Assembly (NCBI GenBank): GCA_004009845.1
Contig: RMBW01000012.1
Span: 124,001 to 188,000 of the forward strand
Source: Davidsoniella eucalypti
Taxonomy: Eukaryota; Ascomycota; Sordariomycetes; Microascales; Ceratocystidaceae
Length of the DNA stretch: 64,000 nt
Reading direction: 5' to 3'
Shown: positions 22,089-33,962 of the stretch, one piece after another
How the letters are laid out: each line of letters opens with the position of its first letter
Numbering within the stretch: position 1 is the stretch's first letter
Position numbers and translations under genes: made by a program
Notes under the pieces: generated by a model
Database searches by the model: none
The model's input: only the letters and a program-made list of their open reading frames with translations
What the model was told of the DNA's origin: nothing

Positions 22089-22870
22089 ATTGTCTATTCG
22101 AGACGGCTGTGAATTAGCAGCTGATATTTTTGATATTCGTTGATCGAGTGTGTTAAGAGTGATTGGAGTGGTTTCAATCGAGATTTCAGTGCGCCGAAAT
22201 CTTTTTCAATATATTGAAATGTGCTTTGGCAATTGTATCCCCGTGAATTCGAACTTTTTTTGTTTTGGTGAAATCGCTGATCGATTTTGGTGTCGTCGGT
22301 ATCGATGTTCGAGTTTGATAGGGACGCGGCGATTCGTCGTGAAGATATCGTGTGACGTGATGAAGGCTAACGAGTGTAGGGGCTGGAAAGTCTCAACATA
22401 CCTGATTGATGTCGTGGACGACTTTGCTTGGTTTGGAAAGTGAGATAGACTGGAACTTGGAAAGTTCACTAGATCGAATGATGGTTGATGGAGTGGTATC
22501 CCGCACCTTTCGCTAAGTAGGGTCAAACTGCCCTAAGAAAATTATACAGCTTAGTAGCATTTTGGGCCTGTAAAAAATATTTTGGTGGGAATTCAACGCC
22601 ACATTTAACAGGTGTGTGTAGTAGTCACGTGTCGTCAATTAGTCATTAGTCATCCATTTTTTCAGAAGCTTGTGGCGGTATAAAATATGGGACCCGCGGT
22701 GTAGATAAGTACGCAGAGCTACATGTACTTTCGATGACGTTATGGTTACCGAGGTAAATCAATCACCATTACCTGGTTATTCTCAAATTTCCAAAATACT
22801 TTCCACATAATTGATTCATTTCTCATTTTTTTCTGCTATAATATATTTCATCCCAATAATTGTTAGAATA
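22089..22870. other. Divergent intergenic, RPS23 promoter
   Basis: About 780 bp between RPS23 (-) and the unrecognised gene at 22871 (+). A CACGTG E-box palindrome occurs near 22626. Any 5' UTR intron or extra exon of RPS23 would lie in its proximal part. Small open frames here are not supported. Confidence 0.5.
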
Positions 22871-23650
22871 ATGGCACCGTTTCCTAAGCTCAAAGGTCAG
22901 CTACGTGAAACCACAACTCAAAACTCCTCACTACACCCAAGCTCACCAAAATCTACACCAAATGCGACTACTAGCATGGCAATACTAGGCGGCTCTAATG
23001 CAGCCAGCGTGGCCAAGGCCCATAATCAAATTCCTTCAAGATCACATTCACGGACTACATCCACCAACGATGCCTCTATTGCACAAACGCGGGGCGCCAG
23101 GGCTGCACCACCAACATTAGAACGAGATCGTTCCGATGCTCTCTGGGCAGAAATGCAGGTGACATTGGAAGAGGTTGAGCGCTCAGCCAGCAGCGGTACA
23201 CATGTCTTCGGTATAGATCATGATAAAAAGCTTACAGAGCTTCGCTCCATGCAGATAGCGCTTGCCCAAGCTTGGGCACGAAGTGAAGCAGACGATTCCA
23301 TCGATATAAAAAAAGAAAAATACTCCAAAGCCCCAATAGCCAGCCTCGCCGATACTATACGTGACGGCAACGATGGTGGTAAAAGCATCGGGTCTGGCGC
23401 ACAACGCGTGAGCTCCAGCGGCGGCGCTAATGACAGACTAGGCGCAAAACTTCAGGAAGAAACCGAAGTTGACATGCTCTTAGCTCGCGAGCGCCGTGAA
23501 GCTAACGATATCTATTTCGACCGTGTGAACAGAAGTGTGCTAGATGTAGTCGCTAAATTAGGAGATGTCGCAACAGCGATGAGTGCTGTTGAGCGGGAAA
23601 GCTGCGGCATATGGAATGACCCTGATGGCGCCCAGAAACAGGCCAAATGA
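22871..23650 (+). CDS. Unrecognised fungal protein, Ser/Thr-rich N-terminus and helical C-terminus
   Basis: An intronless 259-codon frame from the ATG at 22871; the frame extends 20 codons upstream without another ATG. Residues 1-80 are Ser/Thr/Pro-rich and probably disordered. Two segments look folded: about 88-138 (RSDALWAEMQVTLEEVERSA, then HDKKLTELRSMQIALAQAWAR) and about 195-252 (EEDMLLARERREAND-like sequence, then VLDVVAKLGDVATAMSAVE and ESCGIWND). Both read as amphipathic helices. They seem familiar as a conserved filamentous-fungal hypothetical protein, but I cannot name a family or function. No signal peptide or membrane segment. Confidence 0.7.
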   Translation: MAPFPKLKGQLRETTTQNSSLHPSSPKSTPNATTSMAILGGSNAASVAKAHNQIPSRSHSRTTSTNDASIAQTRGARAAPPTLERDRSDALWAEMQVTLEEVERSASSGTHVFGIDHDKKLTELRSMQIALAQAWARSEADDSIDIKKEKYSKAPIASLADTIRDGNDGGKSIGSGAQRVSSSGGANDRLGAKLQEETEVDMLLARERREANDIYFDRVNRSVLDVVAKLGDVATAMSAVERESCGIWNDPDGAQKQAK

Positions 23651-24325
23651 GATTGACCATCTTATATATCATCTGTATGATTGATATATAGTACACAAAA
23701 TATTATGTATGCTATATCTTCTGTTGATACGTATGATTTTCCATGCGTCAGTGATGCCGTCTGCGGAGTCACTACTAGTTCAGTATCACAAGTCTACGTA
23801 GGCTTACTAGACAATGAGATACAAAGCCAGTCATATATGTTGCTAATATAGTGTCCAAGCTGTTGGACACGCCATAAAATTAGCCCGAGCCATATTGCGA
23901 AAAGTTGTTAGCTTGACTTGGAGCCACACCATAAAATGATGTTCTATTCATATATGTGCATGGTATAATAGTATTTCTGTATACAAATATAGTGGAGTTA
24001 ATTCTGGAACAAATGATTATCTATAAGAAGCTGGCTACCCTTGATTTGTAGCAAATTTTAGTTTAACCCTTGACGGCGACGCCTTCAAGTTTGTTTTCAT
24101 ACAAAGTTGCTGTAAAGCTTCTAGAGTACTAGTACAGCACGATTCCACCACTTTAAACGATCTTCCTATTTTTCTTCGCATAACAATTATCTATCTTTTT
24201 CCAAATCCAAACACCAACAATCGTTAAACATCAGAATTTACGATTTAATTTATTGTCGTCGCATCCATCCTTCAATCGACCCGTCACTTTGAGCTTCAGA
24301 GCCCGTTTCGCATCCATATCCCATC
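23651..24325. other. Intergenic, promoter of the I9-inhibitor gene
   Basis: About 675 bp without coding signal; it lies between tandem + strand genes. AT-rich, with a T/C-rich stretch at about 24160-24230 preceding the next start. Confidence 0.5.
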
Positions 24326-24706
24326 ATGCGTCCCTTCACCATTCTCGCTGCTGGTCTGGCCCTATTCCAGGGAGTCACCGCTGTCGAAGTTGAGAAAGGC
24401 GTTATTATCAGATACGACAAAACTACGCCTAACGTCGATGTCCTTATTGGCCAAGCTATCGAGGCCATTGAGAAGGCCGGTGGTCGCATTACCCATCGTT
24501 TTAGTTTCATCAGGTAAGTTGCTCAATCGATACAAGTATCATTGAGATAATGCTAGTGTCTGTTCTTTGCGCTAATCATTCTTCCGCGCGACAGGGGCTT
24601 TTCTGCCAAAACATCTCAAGATATCATCGACACTATCTCAGCCTGGGGCGGTAGCTACATCAATATTGAAGTTGACGGATCCGTAACGATCGCTGCTGGA
24701 ATTTAA
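24326..24706 (+). CDS. Secreted inhibitor-I9 / subtilisin-propeptide-like protein
   Basis: Exons 24326-24513 and 24595-24706, 81-nt intron (gtaagt, GCTAAT branch, ACAG), 99 aa. Residues 1-20 form a signal peptide (MRPFTILAAGLALFQGVTA). The remainder is one small I9 fold: VIIRYDKTTPNVDVLIGQAI, then GGRITHRFSFIRGFSAKTS and YINIEVDGSVTI. This matches yeast proteinase B inhibitor PBI2 and the Pleurotus POIA1 inhibitor, free-standing relatives of subtilase propeptides that inhibit or chaperone serine proteases. PBI2 itself lacks a signal peptide, so this version likely acts in the secretory pathway, vacuole or outside the cell. No partner protease is in the window. Confidence 0.88.
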
Positions 24707-26815
24707 CCACACTTGGGAATGAAAACTTGATCATGACTATGCTATAGTGTCTTTAGTACCGCTAAGCTATTTTTTTTCTGGCTAGTAGTTATATCAAGTT
24801 CAATAGTCCAATGGCCTAGTCTCAAAGAATTACCATGGCATTGCTTTTTACCTCATCCTTTACTCTTTTATGACATCTACCATACCTTTCCATATTTCAT
24901 AATTTCAATTGCTAGCGCTTATTTTACTTTCACTCCATGCAATGAATATCACTGCGTCTAATAATGATTGCTCTATCATCACGTAGTGGCTTTGGGCTAC
25001 AAGCTATCGTGCCGAGTGAATATATCCTTCTATTCTACCATGAATAGTTTGTGCAGTACGCTACATGTCCATACATGTAGTCATACTATTTCAAACTTGT
25101 GATAACATGAAAACACTACTCTTTACTGGCAGTATTGTCGTGATTGGCTGTAGCCTACCAACATTGCATGAACCTAAATTTACATATATTACATATACAT
25201 ACATAACTTAATTGGGTGTGTGGTACATATGACTGTATGCCTTAGTAAGTGCTTTTGAGATAGCACTATGATAGTCGATAGTCCCCTAGGCATTGTATAT
25301 GTATCAACTAGCATACAGATATCGCATCTAAAAAATCTCACTGTACGAATCCAAACTCCAATCCTCTACTCATTGCACAGCTACATGCGGCGGTCTAGAA
25401 CTTCATGGTTCGTTGTGACTTACATTATCATACTGTCGGGTCACATCCCTCTGTGGCCAAGGGTAGATGTCTATATACAAACAATCGTAGATAAACTCGC
25501 AACGGTTTAATGAGAACTAACACTGGTACCATGTACATGTAACATTGTATAGTAGGGTAATAGAGCCCGAGTGAACATCTTTTTAGCTCTATAGCTCTAT
25601 AAGATTAATGAATAATAATAACAAAAAGTGCCCGAGTGTTGTCGACGAGCTTTGACATTTGTCACGTAGCCTCCAAATTTGATCCCTTGAATAAACTGGT
25701 AACTGGAATGAATAGGCCGAACATCCAATCCATACTGCTCTGAGACGTGAAGTCTTGACTAGCCCCATGCAATCTCTCAGAACGTATTTGTATAGTTGTG
25801 TTATTTCTTTGTATGGGCTTGATCTGACGGCATGTATTATTTCGTGATATCCCGTACTTTGAACAGAAAGACTTTGTCCCGATCAATTCCCTTATACAGA
25901 GTGGCATTTGGATATCAAACATAGCTAGTGATTCTAGTACCAAATAAATAATACCTGCATATATTCCTTTTTTTCTCGTTTGAAACGGCAGGAACTAGCA
26001 AAGAGTTTGTTGACTGATTAGATAATGAAGGAGCCCCGTAAACATTCCCTATTTCGTGCTCTTGTTCTTGTCATATCCTCGATATAAGCGATAAATCTTC
26101 CAAAACAACGGACATAATATACGATACACTCTCTACTATGCCATCAACCAAGCATCGATAAGCCATACCGTCATATTGTTTGCTCAACTCTTTTCAATTA
26201 TTCCTCTTCGAGCACAGGTCTCTTTAAATTGCTAAGCTTACTCCGGGCTTAGCTTGTCGACCAGGCTCCCCTACCGGCTTAGGTAGTGCATCAGAGCTAC
26301 CGTTCCCCAGAGTTTCAGAAGGTCGTAGTGATTTATCACAGGAGCTTCGTGTTAATCAGGCTCCTTTTAGGCTTCTGGGTAGCCTAACGTCGTTTGGGAG
26401 CCACCTCTTGGTCCATTTATATGCCTGGATCTACAACGAATATATACCTAACGCTTAATCGAACCTGCGTCTTGCCAGCTCAGTCGTCAAAGTTAATACA
26501 TAATATTCAGGGCTTCTGCTCTTTGTCTGCAAATAGTCAGTCTCCTACTTTTGAGCATTGCACTCTCTAAATCTGTTACAATATATCAAGTCTAGCCACA
26601 AATCTTGCTATAGCTGGTTTCTGGCCTTCACTATACTTATTTCGTCGTGGGCAGACTTCGCTCTTTTTTTCTTGTTTGCATTCCTTCCCTCTTGCTTAAT
26701 CAACAACCCCCTGGCAACAAATCCATAATAGACTTCCCCTCTTCATCACAGACTCAAGTCGTCTCCTCCGGCTGTTTCTATACCATAATAGAGACATCAC
26801 CTTGGCGTATTGAAA
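24707..26815. other. Intergenic, 2.1 kb upstream of hookA
   Basis: No supportable protein gene. Notable content is the cluster of short inverted repeats at 26231-26385, listed separately. The open frame at 26647-26904 overlaps the hookA start in another frame and is not supported. Confidence 0.5.
26231..26385. repeat. Cluster of short inverted repeats (possible structured RNA)
   Basis: Within 155 bases: gctaagc (26231-26237)/gcttagc (26247-26253); ctacc (26271-26275)/ggtag (26282-26286), which could instead pair with ctacc (26297-26301); aggagc (26340-26345)/gctcct (26360-26365), followed by TTTT; ggct/agcc (26371-26374, 26382-26385). The segment is less AT-rich than its surroundings. I recognise no known RNA family, and the strand is undetermined. 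Confidence 0.3.
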
Positions 26816-29800
26816 ATGCCTTCTACTCTGTCGACCGAGGAGGCGCTCGTCGAATGGGTAAGTCGATCTCTCCGATTATCCCGTGTCTGCTTTTTTTTTC
26901 TTAGGTGTGGCCCGATGTGGTAACATGCAATGTATTCGCTGCCTGAATACTAGCACACACCGCCAGCTGCAGCATCGCTAGTCAGAGTCTGGCTTCAAGA
27001 CGCTGGATATCTACACTATTTGTGGCTATGAACACTCTTGCTAACTGCCAATTTGCACATTTCTAGGTCAACAAAGGCTTTGCGATTACAACCCCGATCA
27101 CCGCCCTGTCTGATCTTGCCGACGGTGTGGCCCTTTCAGAAATACTTACCGATCTCGATCCCACATACGATGGCAGTGATATCGACCCAGACCCCGTCGC
27201 CTGTTCACGGTGGCTGACCAAGAAGCGCAACTTGCAGGCAGTCCACAGAGCCCTTTTCCGGTTTATTCACCGGGAAAGCCCAGATCTGGAGGTTCTGTCC
27301 CGCCTAGTTGATATTCGAGAGATCAGTGACAACCCTGACGGAGAGGGCATTGCCCAGGTACGTCTATGATATGCCATTGGGTATCACAGAACGTGAAACT
27401 AACTGTGCTTTTCTTCAAGCTTCTATACACTACCATTGCTGCCGCCTTCCTTGGCCCCGATCCCCAGAAATACGTCTACCGGTTACGAGAGCCCGATCGC
27501 TTCGATCACGATATAATGTTCCAAATCCAACAGATAATCATGACCCAGCAGGAGGTCGTCAAACGGGAGACCAAAGCTGCCAAAGAAAACAGCTTTATGG
27601 ATGCATCTATCAACAAATCTAGAGATTCAGAGTTGGCTTACGAAGAAGAACGGGCTTCCATCCTTGGCCAACTTGACCTCGCTCACAAGTCCCATGCCGA
27701 CACCATGACCAGACTAGAGCATCTCCAAGACAGTTACGAGGCTCTTAAGCTTGAAGAATCTCGTTTGCAACGGGAGCTTGATGTCCTCAGAAAAATCACC
27801 CAGGACGGCGCATCTGATTCACAAATTATCAAGGTCCTCGAAGACAAGATCAAGGAGCAAGACGAACTCATTGCCAATCAAGAATTCCAAGTCGAAGATG
27901 ACCGGATAACTAAGACTAAGCTGACCAACGAGATGAATGCCCTACGCCAAAAGAGTGAGCGTGCCGAGCAATTAGACGACGAACTCAAGGAATTAAAGTA
28001 CCGTATGGAGGAGCTGGGCCGTAAAGCCAATGCTGCCGAACGGTACAAGCAAAAGCTGGAAGGCCAACAGCACCTTCAGCGTGAAGTTCAAAATCTCCAG
28101 TTCGAGAAAGACCAACTGCAGGAAACTCTCAGAGAGCACGAGAAGCTTACCATGCGGAACCAAGCCCTCGAAAAGACTCTTGCTGAGGTTCGTCGTCTAC
28201 ACTCGGCCGCCGAAGGCGAGGTTTATGAATTGACTACCCAGAAACAAGTTCTCGAGGAAGATATTCGCACACTCCAGCACCAACTAACATTGATGGAGGA
28301 GCGGAAAAACCATGACGAAAGATTTATTAGCGAGCTACAAGAACAGCTCAACAGTGGAGAGCCCCGGCCTATTGTCGATGTCCCGGTAACCACTAACAAC
28401 TTCAGCCTTGAGGATGAACTTGAGGGCGCATCCGACGCGCAACCCAACCTACAGCTTGAAATTTCTCGCCTCAAGGCTGAAAACAACCTGCTTAAGAAGG
28501 GTTTGGGCGGCTCTTCTGAAGCCTCTCGATTGAAGGAGGAGCTTGAAGATGAACGTCGAAAGCACCAGCGTCTCAAGGAGCAGCATGATGAGATCATGAC
28601 TAGACATGCTCTAGCTGAAGATCAACTAAGCTCTTTTATACAGAAGGCCGTTGATGGAGGGTCAGTTGGCTTGCATAATACTACGTCTCTACCTAAGAAC
28701 ACTCACTAACGCTTTCATCTTAATATAGCGATGAGGCTTTGAAATACCTCTCTGAACGCCTCAAGAAGGTCACTGCCGACTTAGATAGTGAGAAGATCCA
28801 TGTTGAGGAAGTTGAAAGACAATTGGCAGATAAGGATCGCGAACTTCTCGGTGTTCGCACGGATCTTTCTTTAGCCGGCAAGGACACGATCGAGGGTATC
28901 GAAGAATTGAAGACGGCTGATGGCCTCATTGCCGCCTCCCTTCGGACAGAGCTTGAAGCCATGCGCATACGCCTCACCAATAGCCAGGATGATGTCGAGC
29001 ATCACCGCCGCCAGTTGATTGACGCCCTCTTGGCGAAGGACCGTTACCGCAAGGAGGCCGAGGAACTCCGAGCTGCAAATCCCGGCGCCGGCCAGCCGAC
29101 TGAGGCAAACAAAAAGATGACGGAGAAGATCGAGAAGCTCCGTGAACGTCTCAAGCAGCGCCAGACGGTAAGTGGCACTGCCGACAACTCCTTCTTCGAC
29201 AAGCTCTGCGACCGGCCGAAAAGGCAGCGCCGCATGCAGCTATGCCACAACTTCACATCTCTGTCGGCTATACCTGTAGCTGGAGAGTTGCCGTCTCTGT
29301 TCAGCTATGCTGCGACTGGAGAGTCACCTCGTTCTGCTAAGCAAGCTGCTTTCGAGTACGTGGAGACCAGGGCTATATATATATTATCTATATCCCCCCT
29401 CCCTCTTTTGCTACCACTCGGCTTGTGTCTACAGCGCCGTCTATGCCGAATGACCGAGTGGTCTCGGACAATGTCGTCGTGGTCGTATACGAGCTGTGGC
29501 GACGCGCCAGAGAACCAGCAATTTCCCACTCTACTTATATGAGCATCACGCAACCAGGCACTAGTATATCAATGTAGACTGACGATGTATTCTTTGGCGT
29601 TTTTAGCAACTTGAGAAGGCCGAGCTCGAGAAGCACGAGCTACAACGCAAGCTCAAGGCGGCTCTCGATGGAGAGGCTCTTGTCGAGCAGAAAGTAAGTC
29701 ATAATCTCCGTATTGTTTCTTTGTATATTGGATATTTGTTTCTAATTGTATTGTCTAGGCGGAGGCCGACTTCATCATCAAAAACCTCAAGCGTGAGATC

Positions 29801-30032
29801 GCCCTCATCACCACCGCCTGGTATGACGTCAACAGCCGTATCCAGAGCAGCCACGTGGTGGTGCAGAGACGACAGGACGTTCCCAACAGCTGGATCAACA
29901 AACAACGCCAGATGGTCAACAACGGTAAGTTTCTGTCTTATAACGAATAGAAGTGTTACCTGTCTATTCGTTCATCGTGGAGCCAGAGACGTGATCTAAT
30001 ACCCAAATTCTGTAGCCACGCCGAGACGGTAA
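26816..30032 (+). CDS. hookA: Hook protein, dynein-early endosome adaptor
   Basis: Links early endosomes, via the FHIP/FTS partners, to dynein-dynactin for long-range hyphal transport. Seven exons: 26816-26857, 27067-27357, 27420-28660, 28729-29167, 29607-29693, 29759-29924, 30016-30032; 760 aa, close to Aspergillus HookA. The N-terminal Hook (calponin-homology-like) domain covers about residues 5-150 (ALVEWVNKGF, LADGVALSEILTDLDP, QLLYTTIAAAFLG). From about 165 to 720 it is almost continuous coiled coil of Gln/Glu/Lys heptads. The C-terminus (AWYDVNSRIQSS, VPNSWINKQRQMV) is the conserved cargo-side region. All exon phases agree. Intron 4 (439 nt) is long and stays open in frame for 125 codons, so retention would give a shortened protein. 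Confidence 0.93.
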
Positions 30033-31439
30033 CTCCTCTTCTTACGCCTATAACCACTACTATCTTCGCCGAACACGGGTAGATTATCGCGGCCTCGATT
30101 TCGGTCTCGGGGAGCTACCATGGCTATCATGGTATTCTCCTCCCTTTGCCTTTTCTTCTTTTTTCCCGTTTTGCTATGTCTGGGGCTGTGGGCTCTGTAT
30201 TACGTCATTACAAGTACACATCCCTCTTATTTTCTGTTCTCGGCTGTCTTTGTTGGATATACACTCTTTGTATTGTTGGTCACTGTCGTTCATATTTTTA
30301 TGCATCATATTGTTGTTTTGTTGATATACACACAACTCACACACACTCTCTCTTTTTCTTCTTCTTTGTCGTTCTTTTTAAATCATCACTTGTTCTATCG
30401 TAGCCCATTCTATCTGTTTATCTTTTTGTCTTTTTATTTGATGTACGTTTTGTTTTCTCTGTTTTTTCTGCTTCCGTACATCTTTTAGTTTGAATAGAGG
30501 CTGGCTAGCCGGGTGGGATTTGTGTCATCTAAATAAATCATGAATTTTGTCAAGTCGTTTGTTACGTATGCATATGCGAATTATGATGTTAGTCCAATAT
30601 TTCAAACTTTTTTTACAGCCGCATATAACCGCTATAGAAATAAGTTTGTTGGGCTTATTAGTTTCAATAGCTCTATCTTGTTCATGAAATAAAACATAAT
30701 ATTGTTCTTTCCATACTCAGTGAAGGCCCACTTTGTGCATTATTGGTATAATATCATGACTCAACAATTCTCTCTATCCAGTCTTTATACATCACGAATG
30801 TTGCAAGGTAAAATCTATATATCAGGCATAGAATATATATATGAATATGCATACATGAAAAAAGGGCATCGCCAGCCAGTGGAAAATCAGACAACGCCTC
30901 CATATTACAACCGGTACATTATATTCTATCAAATATATCATCAATACTATTTCCCCAAAACCATTTCCATAGATGCTCAACTCCGGGTATACTCTTCTCT
31001 TCCCAACAAAATAGAATGTACCAATATCATATGGGAAGATTAGTAAGAAGACAAAAACAATAAGGAAGAGGTCATGGAAGAAAGTGAAGGGAAAAGAGAG
31101 ACAAAAGACAAAGGAAAAAGGGGTAGCAGCACTGAAAAGGCCGGCAAGAGTATAGTTGGCAAGATTCAAGAGACTGGAGGTGATGTCCTAGATAGGATTG
31201 GACAACATAGACTGCAAGGTGCAAGCATGACTTATTCATAACAGTCCATCCCGATATGTGGTCCGAGGGACATCTGTAGTTTCTTTTTGTTTTCTTGCCG
31301 CATGTACACACAAGCTTGCTTGTTCTTGTAACAGGCGTGACAGGAGTATTATTATCTAGTTTTTGTGATTTTTCGAGGAAAAGTTGTGTTTAAAAACGGG
31401 TACGGAGGGATGGAAGAAGCAAAGCATTAAGCGATAAGC
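30033..31439. other. Convergent intergenic, hookA and ADK1 3' flanks
   Basis: About 1.4 kb. 30130-30480 is strongly T-rich on the + strand (hookA sense), giving hydrophobic open frames that I regard as artefacts. The rest is AT-rich without coding signal. Confidence 0.5.
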
Positions 31440-32491
31440 TTAGTTCAGGGACTTCAGGACATCCTTCCAGACAGCGCTAGGAGACTGGCTGGCGTCAATG
31501 CCTGACCAGATACCGGACTTCTGGTAGTAGTTGACAACAGGAGCGGTCTGCTTGTGGTACGTAGTTAGGCGTTTCTTCAGAGCCTCAGCGTTGTCGTCGG
31601 AACGCTGGACCAGAGGCTCGCCGGTGATGTCGTCCTTCATGTGCTTCTTGGGAGGGTTGAAGGTGGTGTGGTACGAACGACCGGAGGCAGGGTGGATCAA
31701 ACGGCCGGTGATACGGGCAACCAGGAGGGAGTCGTCGATCTTTAGCTCAACAGCGTGCTGCAGTTTTTGTTTGCGCTTCTCCAGCATGGCATCGAGACCC
31801 TCGGCCTGGGGAACGGTTCTGGGGAATCCATCGAGGATGAAGCTATGCGGAGTAGAGTTAGTATTTTGTTGGTGTTGTTTACATGGGTCTCTGGTTGACT
31901 TACCCGCCCTTGCACTCTGCGTTGTTTTCAAGCTCGGCCTGGATCATGCCGATCATGATGTCGTCGCGGACTAGACCGCCAGCGTCCATGATCTTCTTGG
32001 CCTCGATACCTAGGGGGGTCTTCTTCTGCACCTGGGAGCGCAGCATGTCACCGGTGGCCTATAGAAGACAGCATGGCTGTATTAGTATGATTGTTCTGTA
32101 TATGTCGATCAAAGTCCGGTGTTGAATCGGTCCTCTAACGGCTTTGTAGACGGCGATGTCGGAGACGGCGCTAGGGATCGGTGAGTGGTTCTTACCAGGT
32201 GGCAGCAGCTAAACTTCTCCTTGAGCTTGGGAGCCTGTGTACCCTTACCTGGGGCAGATGTTAGTATGGCAGCATTACACGAAGTATCACGGCTTCTGGG
32301 GCCTCTAAACGCGCCACTGGACGCCGTGTTGGCTTGTTGGGGCTCTGCTTACCGGCACCGGGGGGGCCGATCAGGATCATGCGGATAGTCTCGGAGCTGG
32401 GCTTGCCAGCAAGACGCTCTTCAAGACGCTTCAGACGGCCGTCGAAAGAATCGACGACACTGCGCAAACGCTGGATCTCGGCATCGGCCAT
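31440..32491 (-). CDS. ADK1: Adenylate kinase, cytosolic/intermembrane space
   Basis: Catalyses ATP + AMP to 2 ADP. Four exons: 32353-32491, 32196-32248, 31904-32058 and 31440-31842, all phases consistent, 249 aa. The P-loop is GPPGAGKGTQ (residues 42-51), split by intron 1. The AMP-binding segment ATGDMLRSQV and the GGFILDGFPRT motif follow. The LID region (GRLIHPASGRSYH, then PPKKHMKDDITGEPL) is the long type without zinc cysteines, as in fungal ADK1. An N-terminal extension of about 35 residues is helical and charged. It diverges from RPN8. Confidence 0.96.
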
Positions 32492-33962
32492 TGTGATGGT
32501 TGTGTATATAGAGAAGTTGGGGGAAATTGGGTGTGATTTTTGAATTTAGGTCAATATCACAGGGGTTTATTGCTGCAACTTTAGGGCAAATTTCTGAAAG
32601 TCCGGATATCGTCAACTGACACAAAAAGAGAGAATAGAAGGGAATATTAAGGGAATCGCAGAATAGTAGAAAAATGAACGGTGAACGGCTTCGCGGTCAA
32701 AGAAAAAAAAGGAGGGAGAAAAAGAAGAAGGGAGAAGAATTAACAGAGGGCAAAATATTAAATATTAAAATATTACCAATTACCAGCGAAGAAAACCGGA
32801 GCATACACCAAAAGCTAAAACTGGCCTTCCTTCCTAATTGAATTTTGAATTGAAGCCACGACGGACGTGCAGGCCAGAAGCCAGAAACACTATGACAAGG
32901 CAAGACCGCCTACTAAGATCCGCTGTATAAGAATATCAACGCATATAAGGAACTCAACAAACAGCCTCTCTCTTTTTTGTTTTTTTGTTTTGCCGCTACC
33001 GTTACCGTAGCTTTATGCTGGCAGACATCCGTTCCGTGGTCAGCAAGTCTAGTTGTACATGTTCTTATGTGCAATTGAATCCTGGATTTCCTTCCACGGT
33101 CACCGGATAGACAAGTGTATGACTATCCAGAAGCTATCTATATATCTACAAGCTTCATATTGTTAGTTCAACTAGCAATGTTCGAGGAATTAAGCACATC
33201 TTTCTTTCGGCTATAACCGAGAAAGCCAATTGGCAAAAATCTGTTGTCTTTGATTTGATTTGTCTGTGTCTGGTCCAGCTGCCGCGTTTTCGTATCTTTG
33301 AGCTCTCCAGTGATATCCGTTGTCCCGTAATCTCGCCTTCCACTGCAGCGATTCCAGGCCAAAAATGGTGTGTGATAAGCCATTGACTAGTCACAGCCAA
33401 TATATCGGCCAATTGGGTTTTTCCGGTGTCTACTACTCTCTCTTGTCTGTCCTTTAGGCAGTTTTAGCGGACTTCCGAGAATACAACTAAGTATAATTTC
33501 CACAAGTCAGATCGTCATCCTTTCTCAACGGGCCATCTTTGATCTTTGTTGGATAACCCTAAAAAGGCCAATTTCAATGCAACCCTAGCTGAGAAGCTAC
33601 CTACCCTGGAGCTTCTGCCCCACCATGTGCTCTGTGATTGGTGCAGAGCTAAAGGCAGCCTTGGGCATACGACTACCTCTCAAGAAAACAGCCGCTTGGC
33701 TCTTATTATGAGAATTAGCATTAAGCAGAACGGCATAGCAGTCCAAATCTACCACAACTAGTAATCCAGTAGCAGGAACAACCTGCAATACTATACCTGC
33801 ATCTGCATAACAATCGACTTCCGTTCTTGATCAGCCTTGTCACCACCACCACCGTTCCTCTAGTTATCCAATCTACTCCAGCCCGCCTACCCATTACGTG
33901 GATAGTGGTCTCTTTTTGTCTCTCACCTTTGGATTCTATCACAACACCTAGTACTGTCGATC
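32492..33962. other. Divergent intergenic, ADK1 and RPN8 promoters
   Basis: About 1.5 kb. A purine-rich + strand block at 32700-32740 is a pyrimidine tract on the ADK1 sense strand, about 210 bp upstream of its start. The overlapping open frames at 33155-33412 and 33597-33788 have no recognisable family. Confidence 0.5.

Noticed and set aside
26446..26475. Minus-strand GGTTCGATT resembling a tRNA B box
   Set aside because: The T stem does not pair and no A box is at a suitable distance.
30120..30488. 122-codon hydrophobic frame after hookA
   Set aside because: Its composition is a direct result of T-rich DNA; the residues are nearly all Phe, Leu, Ser, Val and Tyr. Probably hookA 3' UTR.
33155..33412. 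85-codon - strand frame upstream of RPN8
   Set aside because: No conserved features; two overlapping frames of similar length are open there.
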